From contig NZ_CP051201.1 in NCBI RefSeq assembly GCF_024181285.1, positions 1,178,001 through 1,242,000 on the forward strand: a stretch of 64,000 nt of DNA, written 5' to 3'. The DNA is from Treponema sp. OMZ 790. GTDB taxonomy: Bacteria; Spirochaetota; Spirochaetia; Treponematales; Treponemataceae. Below the pieces are notes generated by a model that saw only the letters and a program-made list of their open reading frames with translations, was not told where the DNA came from and did not search any database. Position numbers and translations under genes: made by a program. Below are positions 33,601-41,300 of the stretch, in pieces. Position 1 is the stretch's first letter, and every line of letters starts with the position of its first letter.

Positions 33601-34554
33601 TCAATTCTTGGACTTAGCCACACGCAAGCCGATATCGCTGTCGCGAAGATCGGGATAGCCGTTGCCCCGGCAGGCACGGGAGACATAGTTAATGCCGTTG
33701 CGCCAGCTGCCGCCTCGAATGATGCGGTAAGAGCCGGAACCGGCACCTGCATAGTCCGCAGGCAACCGTTCAGGTAAAGCCCGATCCCTGTCCCAACACC
33801 ATTCCCAAACATTACCGCTCATGTCGTAAAGCCCATAGCCGTTAGGCGCTTTTTTCTTGACTTCGTGCGTTTTATCATTGCTGTTATTGCGGTACCACGC
33901 ATAGTTTATAAGTTTGCTTACCTCATCGGTTCCTGCCCATTTTCCGGCAACGCCGCACTTTGCAGCCCACTCCCATTCAGCCTCTGTCGGCAAGCGGAAA
34001 CCTTTTTTGCTCATGTCCATACCGGGTTCTTTTTTTGCATTTGCATGGGCTATAGTGTATACTTTAGCGGCATTATCTTTTAGGTAATATACACATTCGG
34101 CTTCTCCCAAATCGGATGCCTTTTTCGTCAGTTCATTACAAAAGGCTATACAATCATACCAGCTTACATTCTCCACGGGCCGCTTTTCTTGGCTCTCTGC
34201 GGGATCGGCTTCTTTACCGGAAGTTCCGTTAAAGCCGCTAGGTCTACTGCCCATTACAGCTTCCCACAGCTCCTGCGTTACTTCCGTTTCGCCTATCAGG
34301 TAGGCACTTAAACTCACCGCGTGAGGTTTGTTTTTGTCGCAGTAATCGTTATGTCCCACCATACCGTCTGTTACGGCGGGGATGTTTTTCATTGTAAATC
34401 TGACACTGCCGACCGCATAGGTTTTATCGGAAGGTACGGCCCGATTTGTTTCGACGCCCTTGCCTTGTCCGGCATTGAGACAGGTAGAGAAAAGTATCAT
34501 CATCATAATTGCCGATAGCAATACTGCTATAGCCGTTAATTTAAATTGTTTCAT
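33601..34554 (-). CDS. FGE/SUMF1-fold lipoprotein, candidate DGR-diversified protein
   Basis: A signal peptide with a possible lipobox (LFSTC) is followed by a formylglycine-generating-enzyme (sulfatase-modifying factor 1) domain, a C-type-lectin-like fold. Motifs are GETEVTQELWEAVMG, RPVENVSWYDCIAFCNEL, FRLPTEAEWEWAAKCG, NGYGLYDMSGNVWEWCWD and the terminal RGGSWRN...DIGLRVAKSKN. I see no formylglycine-enzyme Cys pair that would prove catalysis. In T. denticola the diversity-generating retroelement target TvpA has this fold, with its variable region at the same C-terminal place. No reverse transcriptase gene is in the window. The gene is visibly G+C-rich. Confidence 0.88.
   Translation of the reverse strand: MKQFKLTAIAVLLSAIMMMILFSTCLNAGQGKGVETNRAVPSDKTYAVGSVRFTMKNIPAVTDGMVGHNDYCDKNKPHAVSLSAYLIGETEVTQELWEAVMGSRPSGFNGTSGKEADPAESQEKRPVENVSWYDCIAFCNELTKKASDLGEAECVYYLKDNAAKVYTIAHANAKKEPGMDMSKKGFRLPTEAEWEWAAKCGVAGKWAGTDEVSKLINYAWYRNNSNDKTHEVKKKAPNGYGLYDMSGNVWEWCWDRDRALPERLPADYAGAGSGSYRIIRGGSWRNGINYVSRACRGNGYPDLRDSDIGLRVAKSKN
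33604..33702 (-). other. candidate DGR variable region at the 3' end of the FGE-fold gene
   Basis: Between the Trp of RGGSW and the Ile of IGLRVA lie 23 codons, of which 22 end in C or T. They include AAC and codons one or two substitutions away from AAC/AAT (TGC, GGC, TAT, GAT, CTT, GAC, AGC), the pattern left by adenine-specific mutagenesis of AAY codons. No template repeat or reverse transcriptase was found here, so the assignment is inference. Confidence 0.45.
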
Positions 34555-34667
34555 TTAATCTAATTTGTAGTTTAATGTGTAATCAATGTTTAATTGGTAA
34601 TGTGTAATTGCCCATTACCACTTAATCATTCCTCACTACCAATTACCCATATATCCATTATCCATAT
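34555..34667. repeat. A+T-rich low-complexity intergenic repeat
   Basis: Degenerate copies of words such as ATTGGTAAT, CCATTACCA, ACCAATTACCC and TATCCATTATCC alternate in direct and inverted orientation. It continues into the 23-bp array at 34668 and looks like a more decayed version of the same kind of structure. It has no coding capacity. Confidence 0.5.
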
Positions 34668-34759
34668 CCTTATGCGGTAAGTGCGGCTTACCCTATAAGG
34701 TAAGCCGGTGTTACCTTATGCGGTAAACCGGTATTACCTTATAGGGTAAATCTGTGTTA
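34668..34759. repeat. 23-bp array 1 of alternating complementary words
   Basis: Four units start at 34668, 34691, 34714 and 34737, each exactly 23 bp. Each consists of TTACC, 6 bp (for example CTATAA), GGTAA and 7 bp (for example GCCGGTG). TTACC and GGTAA are complementary, so every word can pair with either neighbour. The array begins 113 bp upstream of the FGE-fold gene and touches the 3' end of the DUF4469 gene. Confidence 0.85.
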
Positions 34760-34761
34760 CT

Positions 34762-35472
34762 CTATGAACTTCGGGTAAGAGCTTTGCCGAATCTGCCTGA
34801 TTTTAGCGTTTTAAGCTGTTTTGTAGCGTTGGCATACTTCGTTCTTACCTCGATGTACCAGCTGCCTGCCGGCAAGTCCGCAGGGATTATTGCCATGAGG
34901 CGGGCGGGTTTGTTTTCGGCGATGACGGCAGCTCGGACGGCTTCTCCCGTTTCGGGGACGAAGAAGATGCCTTGAGCCGTATCTTTCGGGTCAAACTTGA
35001 GCCGGGAACCTACCAGTTGGACAACGCCGCCTGCGGTCAGTACTTCGTTTACCTTGCCCGATACGATGTCGGTAACTTCGGTAATGTAGGGGTTGGTGTC
35101 GGCGGCTTCGACCTTTTCGCACTTGATTTTACCTACGGCTTCTTTAAGCAGGGTGCCTGCCGAAAGGTTTAAGTGCACGGTGTGCCGTTTTTTGTCGAAG
35201 CTGTCGGCTGCCCCGTTAAAGGTGCCCGATATGCTTAGAGAGGTGTTCATAAGCGGGGTGTTGACGGCCGAGCCGTCGGCGATGAGCGCGGCGCACACTT
35301 CGCCGTAGACTTGCAGGGTTGCCGCAATGTCGGCCCGTGTAAGGGTGGTGCCTTTGTCCATCATAAGGTCGATAATCTCGTCAAGGGTGTACGAGCGCAC
35401 GTCCTGCGCCTGCGCCATGTAGTCGTCCGGCGCAGGGGTGAGTAAGTTTTCGCGTAGTGAATACTTTAACAT
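34762..35472 (-). CDS. HU-like DNA-binding domain / DUF4469 protein
   Basis: The N-terminal ~125 residues (SLRENLLTPAPDDYMAQ, SYTLDEIIDLMMDKGTTLT, VYGEVCAALIADGSAVNTP) resemble the divergent HU-like domain found in Bacteroidetes and treponemes. The C-terminal ~100 residues (DTAQGIFFVP, AVIAENKPARLMAIIPADLP, GSWYIEVRTKY) match the beta-sandwich DUF4469 domain. Function is unknown; nucleoid or mobile-DNA roles have been suggested from the fold. The gene is much G+C-richer than the rest of the window. AGGAGG precedes ATG 35472. Confidence 0.85.
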   Translation of the reverse strand: MLKYSLRENLLTPAPDDYMAQAQDVRSYTLDEIIDLMMDKGTTLTRADIAATLQVYGEVCAALIADGSAVNTPLMNTSLSISGTFNGAADSFDKKRHTVHLNLSAGTLLKEAVGKIKCEKVEAADTNPYITEVTDIVSGKVNEVLTAGGVVQLVGSRLKFDPKDTAQGIFFVPETGEAVRAAVIAENKPARLMAIIPADLPAGSWYIEVRTKYANATKQLKTLKSGRFGKALTRSS

Positions 35473-35489
35473 AGTTTCCTCCTAAAAAT

Positions 35490-35800
35490 AAACCTGCCTC
35501 CAAAAAATTATCCCGCAGGCTTTATCAAAAGCCGAGGAACAATTTTTACGCACGTTCGCAACGTTAGTGAGAACGTGCATACGATGATGAGAGTTTTGCG
35601 CTTGCCGCAAAACTCTAGTTGAAGCGAGCGGTGCCATTTGCGCCGTGAGCTTCAACCTGCCTCCTAAAAGTTGTTTTTTAAGGGGAGGTATCCCCTTAGA
35701 CCCCCGCTCAAGAATGTACGTCCGTGTACATTCTTGAGCTTCGAGTTTGCGGTGCAAACTCGTACGACTATACTGGGCAAACATCCTGTTTGCCGCGCTG
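35490..35800 (+). repeat. multi-hairpin element C
   Basis: This occupies much of the 695-bp gene-free stretch 35473-36167. Hairpins follow one another: GCACGTTC (35550-35557)/35571-35578; GAGTTTTGC (35591-35599)/35607-35615; GTTGAAGC (35618-35625)/35649-35656; CTCAAGAATGTAC (35707-35719)/35726-35738; CGAGTTTGC (35742-35750)/35754-35762; and GGCAAACA (35776-35783)/35787-35794. All stems are perfect. The last three share architecture with elements A, B and D. Confidence 0.85.
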
Positions 35801-35812
35801 CCAAAGGGGACA

Positions 35813-36157
35813 CCCCGATATTACCGTATCGTACTGTCCATCATTATGCAGATAGAGTGCCTATCATTATGCTGATGGCCAGTCCATCATTATGCTGGTA
35901 GGGTGTCTACCATTATCGTGGTAGACCGGCCACCATTATGCTGGTAGACTGCCTACCATTACGCTGCGGGTGTGTCCCGCCTTAGTGTGGGGTACCCACC
36001 CGCCTTAGTGTGAGGTACCCACTCGTCCGAGTGTGGGGTACCCACCCGAGCGAGTGAGTACCCCTGATCCGAGCGATACGAGAGGCTCGTATAAGGCGAT
36101 ACGAGCCATTCGTATAACGGCATTCGAGAGGCTCGAACAGGACGGCTCGAAACGTTC
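35813..36157. repeat. 23-bp array 2: fifteen drifting units of alternating complementary words
   Basis: Fifteen consecutive units of exactly 23 bp start at 35813, 35836, 35859 and so on to 36135. Neighbouring units are similar, distant ones are not. The paired words change stepwise from TATC/GATG to CTACCA/TGGTAG, to CCCG and GGTACC, to CTCG/CGAG, ATACGAG/CTCGTAT, TTCGAG/CTCGAA and GCTCGAA/TTCGAGC. The array ends 10 bp before the stop codon of the LRR gene. It has no open frame of interest. Confidence 0.88.
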
Positions 36158-36167
36158 GAGCATAGCG

Positions 36168-37751
36168 TTAAATCTCAACCCCTGGCCAGCTTCCATTCCA
36201 TTTATACATCTTCCACTTCTTGTTATTTTTAGCATTATCAAAGGCATCCTTTAAGTCTTGCGGAGCGGTAAAGTCCGTGTGATTACCTTCGGTAATGCCG
36301 GTGTGTTCGGTGTAAAGAATACAATTCGCATTATCACTATCCTGCCGAGCCGGTAAATCGTCAAAGAGCTTTTTAAATGCGTCTGCATTAAGCTGATTGC
36401 TCCAGCAGTTCAGCGTTCGCAAAGCGGTGCAGCCCTGTACATTAAGGGCGGTGAGCCGGTTGCCGTAGCAGTGCACCCCTTGCAAAGCGGTACAGCCCTG
36501 CACGTTAAGCTCGGTAAGCTGATTGCCGCCGCAGTACAGCTCTTTCAAAACGGTTAAGCCCTGCACGTTAAGCTCGGTAAGCTGATTGCCGCCGCAGTAC
36601 AGCTCTTTCAAAACGGTTAAGCCCTGCACGTTAAGCTCGGTAAGCTGATTGTTGTAGCAGTCCAGCTTTTGCAAATTGTTTAAGCCCTGCACGTTAAGTT
36701 CGGTGAGCCGGTTGCCGTAGCAGTGCACCCCTTGCAAAGCGGTACAGCCCTGCACGTTAAGCTCGGTAAGCTGATTGCCGCCGCAGTACAGCTCTTGCAA
36801 AGCGGTTAAGCCCTGCACGTTAAGTTCGGTGAGCTGATTTGTTCCGCAGTACAGCTTTTTCAAAGCGGTTAAGCCCTGCACGTTAAGAGCGGTCAGCTGA
36901 TTGCCGCTGCAGTACAGCCATTCCAAAGCGGTTAAGCCCTGCACGTTAAGGGCGGTGAGCTGATTTTCGCCGCAGTTCAGCTCTTTCAAAGCAGTTAAGC
37001 CCTGCACGTTAAGGGCGGTCAGCTGATTGCCGCTGCAGTACAGCCGTTCCAAAGCGGTTAAGCCCTGCACGTTAAGGGCGGTCAGCTGATTGCCCCAGCA
37101 GGACAGCCATTCCAAAGCGGTTAAGCCCTGCACGTTAAGGGCGGTCAGCTGATTGCCGCTGCAGTACAGCCATTCCAAAGCGGTTAAGCCCTGCACGTTA
37201 AGGGCGGTGAGCTGATTTTCGCCGCAGTTCAGCTTTTTCAAAGCGGTTAAGCCCTGCACGTTAAGGGCGGTCAGCTGATTGCCCCAGCAGGACAGCCATT
37301 CCAAAGCGGTTAAGCCCTGCACGTTAAGGGCGGTGAGCTGATTGCCCCAGCAGGACAGCGTTTTCAAAGCAGTTAAGCCCTGCACGTTAAGCTCGGTAAG
37401 CTGATTTTCGCTGCAGTACAGCTCAGTGATCTTGCCTTTGAGGATAACAACAGTGCCTTTTGCGCGCAGCACGGTTTGGGCGCCGCTTGTAAGCTCCGTT
37501 TCGGTACAGCCTTCTACAGCTACGGCGGAACCGTCCGAGGTTACTGCCTTAACTTGGATGTTGAGCTTGTCGGGGCTTAAGATGAGCGAGGCGCCGCCTT
37601 CGACAAAGGGGGCATGCGGTTTTTCAGGTACGGTTTTTCCCTTTTCTTCTTCAACCAACATCTTCTTTAAAAACGGGTTTTCACAAGACATAACCGATAC
37701 TAAAAGTACCGCCAAAAATAAAACTAAAATCTTACCTTTATGTTTTTTCAT
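36168..37751 (-). CDS. leucine-rich repeat lipoprotein with sixteen 21-residue repeats
   Basis: Lipobox SVMSC gives an exported lipoprotein (Cys 23). Residues ~50-110 form a linker domain with LSPDKLNIQVKAVTSDG. Residues 121-456 are exactly sixteen 21-residue repeats of the form LNVQGLTALxxLxCxxNQLTx. Each repeat carries one Cys at the same place, giving a ladder along the solenoid. A 71-residue C-terminal cap follows (DAFKKLFDDLPARQDS...). Similar treponemal LRR proteins bind host tissue or other oral bacteria. GGAGG precedes ATG 37751, and the start overlaps the upstream gene by 4 bp (ATGA). G+C-rich like its neighbours. Confidence 0.93.
   Translation of the reverse strand: MKKHKGKILVLFLAVLLVSVMSCENPFLKKMLVEEEKGKTVPEKPHAPFVEGGASLILSPDKLNIQVKAVTSDGSAVAVEGCTETELTSGAQTVLRAKGTVVILKGKITELYCSENQLTELNVQGLTALKTLSCWGNQLTALNVQGLTALEWLSCWGNQLTALNVQGLTALKKLNCGENQLTALNVQGLTALEWLYCSGNQLTALNVQGLTALEWLSCWGNQLTALNVQGLTALERLYCSGNQLTALNVQGLTALKELNCGENQLTALNVQGLTALEWLYCSGNQLTALNVQGLTALKKLYCGTNQLTELNVQGLTALQELYCGGNQLTELNVQGCTALQGVHCYGNRLTELNVQGLNNLQKLDCYNNQLTELNVQGLTVLKELYCGGNQLTELNVQGLTVLKELYCGGNQLTELNVQGCTALQGVHCYGNRLTALNVQGCTALRTLNCWSNQLNADAFKKLFDDLPARQDSDNANCILYTEHTGITEGNHTDFTAPQDLKDAFDNAKNNKKWKMYKWNGSWPGVEI
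36384..37391 (-). repeat. 63-bp tandem coding repeats of the LRR gene
   Basis: Sixteen in-frame copies of a 63-bp unit, many nearly identical at DNA level. Higher-order duplications are visible: units 2-4 and 5-8 repeat the same variants (EWLSC, KKLNC/KELNC, EWLYC). Units 13 and 14 are identical in protein. Confidence 0.9.
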
Positions 37752-38296
37752 ATTCTAAATCCTCCGCTTATTCCGGCAGCCCAGATTACGGGGTAGCCGC
37801 CTCTTATATAGGGCTCGATAAAAAAGTTTTTTACTGCAAAGCGGTAACCGAATGTTCCTTCTCCCAAACCGAATACAAAGGGTTTTGCGGTCTTTCCGTT
37901 CCAGCCTAAGGAAACGCCTCCTTCCGCCTGAACAAAAAAGCCCGAATCGCAGGTTTTAAACTTTGCAAAATCATAAAAATTCCAGCGGAATAAAAGAGCC
38001 GTATCAAGAAGTCCGTATCTTTTAAATCCCGTCGAATACAAGAGCTTTGCACCGGCTGAAAACCTGCCGGTCTTTACCCAATCAGGCAATACAACAAGCC
38101 CGTAAAGCCCTGCACCCAAGGCATAGCCTTTCGGTACATTCATATTCCCTTCCGCCGAAATACCCAAAGACCAATGAAGGCCGTCTTTTTCTCTCTTAGG
38201 TTCATCCTCAACCTCTTGGGCAAAAAGAACGGAAGCTCCCATAATCCACAAAAACACCGGCACACAGAGTACTGTTTTTACATAATTTTTCTTCAC
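37748..38296 (-). CDS. small outer-membrane beta-barrel-like protein
   Basis: The signal peptide ends in SVLFA. The mature ~155 residues alternate hydrophobic and polar residues with many Gly and aromatic residues (WSLGISAEGNMN, YALGAGLYGLVVL, FSAGAKLLYSTGF, DTALLFRWNFYDF, FFVQAEGGVSLGW) and end GGYPVIWAAGISGGFRI. This is the pattern of an 8-10-stranded barrel. The function is unknown. The stop codon overlaps the start of the LRR lipoprotein gene, so the two are co-translated. Confidence 0.75.
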   Translation of the reverse strand: MKKNYVKTVLCVPVFLWIMGASVLFAQEVEDEPKREKDGLHWSLGISAEGNMNVPKGYALGAGLYGLVVLPDWVKTGRFSAGAKLLYSTGFKRYGLLDTALLFRWNFYDFAKFKTCDSGFFVQAEGGVSLGWNGKTAKPFVFGLGEGTFGYRFAVKNFFIEPYIRGGYPVIWAAGISGGFRI

Positions 38297-38332
38297 ATCA
38301 ATTCTCCAAACAATTATTAATTCCCCATTACA

Positions 38333-41300
38333 TTATTCATCTTCCCAGCGTATGCGGCACACAACATCTACTTCGCCTTTGTCTTTATTGTGGAATTCAA
38401 GCCTAAACGTTTTTTCTTGATCAAGCGATATTGTTGATCCTTCAAATTCCAACTGATCGTTCTGATACGTAATATCTTTAGTTACTTCTACAATAAGGTC
38501 ATCATTAGAAGCACCACCGGTTTTATCCTTTTCTTTTATCAAAAAATAAGCTCCTACCGTCTTGTCATCAGTGTAATCGAAAAGAACTTCTTGGCTGCTG
38601 TTTATGTTATACGTTTTCCCCTTTTTTTTAGGTTTCCATGCGTTATCCCTACCCAGACTATGTACATTTTGACCATCGAGTTTCATCGTCCAGTAATACT
38701 CGGCATCTGTAGCACCGTCATGCTCTTTTATACTGATAATCTTTTCAATCGTATACGTCAGTTTTCCCGTTACAAACTTTACCTCATTGCCGACTTTTTT
38801 ATACCGCCAGTTATTACCGCCGACCGGAGCGAGCTGAAAGTTTTCCTTCTTTGCATGCTCACCCACGGCAAGCACTCTGTTTTTTTGGTAGTCGGCAACT
38901 CTTATTTTTGCGGCGGGTTTATTTGCCAATGCGCCGGTTACGGTAACGGTTTTGCCGCTTTCCAAATAGACCTCGTTGTCTCTGCCTGTCTCATCCGTAA
39001 CTAAAGCACTGCCTTCCATCTTGAATGTGCCCTTTACGTATACGCCGCCGCCCTTACCGGCCTTGCAGTTAGTGATAGTGCTTGAGCCTTGCATAATGAG
39101 CGTGCCTCCATTGTCGATGTATACGCCGCCGCCTTCATTAGTTGAGCCTACTTGGGCGTTTTTAAGCGTTATGTCTTTAAGAATGAGTGTTTTGCCGTTT
39201 TCCAGCTTAAAGATACGCGTTATGCCGCTTGCGTTCAAAACGGCGGAAGAGCCGCCCCTTATGGTGAGGTTTCTGCCGAGCCTAATTTCGCCCGCATTGT
39301 TTCCGTTTGTCGCTTTTATTTCCCCTTTAATGACGATTGTGTGGGCACCGTACGGTTTTGCCGCTTCATCTTTAAGCTGTTTCCACGCATCGCTGCCGCC
39401 GCCTGCTAAATTGAATTCACCCGGTTTAAACTTTACCCTTACGGTTTTTTCGGCAGTTACGTTGGAGAGGGTATAGCTTTGGTTCGTTCCGTTTACCGTG
39501 CTGCCGCCTACAGTCCAGCGGTCTACTTCCCAGCCGTTATCGGGCGTTGCGGTAAAGGCTACGCTTTCGCCGTGCGGTACGGTGAAGCTTGCGGTGCTGC
39601 CTCCGTTTGCTATTTGGGGGGAGCCGTTATACACACCTTTAAGGCTTCCGCCCCGTCCGTCTTGTACGCTGAACCTTACTGGGTAGGTTTGGCGTTTTAC
39701 GGTAAACCTTATAGGTTGTGTTGTACTGCCGTTTTGAGCTTTTACTGTAATGGTAAACTGCGTTACACCGTTTGCGGGTATGTTTGCGTTTCCGCCGGGA
39801 CTTACGCTTGCCGTTGCTCCCGTGCTGTTAGCGTCAAACATAAAGTCCGTTACTCTTGCCGTAGTTGAAGCCACCGTGTATTCGGAAGTAAAAGGAGCTG
39901 TTTTAAGTTCTCCGTTCAGCTTAAAGCTCGCCAAGTTTGCAACGTCGTTTTGTGCACGGGTTACCTGTACCGTTTTTGACCATGCAGGATAATTTCCCGG
40001 ACTTGCCGCAACATTTATGGTAAGATTTTGGGGAACTCCTTCCGTTAAGGTAAGCGGCAGCTGAGGTGTTACGGTAAAGGGAATATTCTGCTGCTGCCCG
40101 GCAAAAGAAAGCTGTATGTCGTTTTGCGATAATTGCGTTACCGTATACGGCAGTGTAACTGCACCTGCCGAAGCATCTTGCCCGTGTATTTTAAGCGTTT
40201 GCGGTGTTAAGGCACTAAGCTGTACGAATTGTACGCTTACCTCTGTATTTGCCGTTACGGTAAGAGAGGCTGAGGCTTGACCGTTCTGTCCCGTAAAGCC
40301 GATGGAAGGCATACATGTCCAGTTTCCAACCTTGTATTGGTTAGGGTTGTTCGGTGTTGCGGTAAAGGTTACGCTTCCCCCGTAGGGTACGGTGAGGGTT
40401 TTGGTATAGTTTCCGCTCGCAGTTTCGGTGTTTCCGTTATAGGAACCTTGAAGGCTTCCGTTTCCGTCTACTACGCGGAATGTTACAGTGAATTGTTTAA
40501 CCAATTTGACAAAGAAGGTTTTTTCATCGCTTGGTTCATAGTTCTGTTGACTTGCCTTTAGGCTGATTTTGTATAGGGCTTCGTTTTCGTTATTTCCAAG
40601 AGCCGGTAAGGTTATGGCGGCAGTTGTTGTGCCCGAAACAGAGTCTGCGCCGTTCCAGTTGTTTGAACCCGACACCTTTTTTGCTATAGTTCCGGTTATA
40701 GCTGCCCCTGCTTTTACCCGTGCCTGTAAAGTAATTGCCATATTGGTGTTTATTTCATGCGGAGAATTCTCGGAATTTTCCGTTATCGGGCTATTGTTGT
40801 GATACAGCCCAACGGGCGACAGTTTGTTTGTTGCCGTACTTTTCGTTATTTCGGGGGAGCTTAAGCCTTTTTCGTCGGTCAGTTTAAGTGTGTATTCTTT
40901 TGCGGCACCTACTTTTACTTGTACATCGGTTTTTAAATAGATTATCCACTTTTCTGTCGGCGTGTCATCTATGGTAACTCCCTGGTTTACATCGCCGACT
41001 TCCAGTTTTTTCACGCTTGCGACAGGTAAAAGAATGCCCGAATTGCCTATGTTAAAGCCGCTTTTATCCGGCTTTACGGTAAGGGGAAGGGTTTGAGCCG
41101 TTCCGCCCTGCGGGGTAACGGTAATTGATGCTATGTCTTTGTGTAAAAGCTCCGTACTTACGGTTTTATCCATATCTTTCACTTCAAAGCACAGTACATA
41201 GTACCAGGTGATGCCGTCTTGCGTTTTACACAAGGCTTTGTATTCTAAGGCGGGAGGCGGGGTATTGGCACGCAGTTTAAATGTGTATTTTTGCTCAAAC

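Noticed and set aside
33210..33812. 200-codon minus-strand frame across the Rpn gene and the FGE-fold gene end
   Set aside because: It is antisense to two well-supported genes, has low-complexity Ser/Ala translation and no ribosome-binding site.
35482..35784. 100-codon minus-strand frame in the hairpin cluster
   Set aside because: It coincides with consecutive perfect hairpins, and its translation shows no similarity or signal peptide.
35813..36157. CRISPR array
   Set aside because: There is no constant repeat with unique spacers. Every position drifts along the array, the period is only 23 bp, and no cas genes are present.
34668..36157. Integron attC sites behind G+C-rich cassettes
   Set aside because: No RYYYAAC/GTTRRRY core pair could be found, and the arrays have a strict 23-bp period unlike attC sites. 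No integrase gene is in the window.
38976..39476. 166-codon plus-strand frame inside the large lipoprotein gene
   Set aside because: It is a shadow of the minus-strand coding sequence, with no ribosome-binding site or domain.
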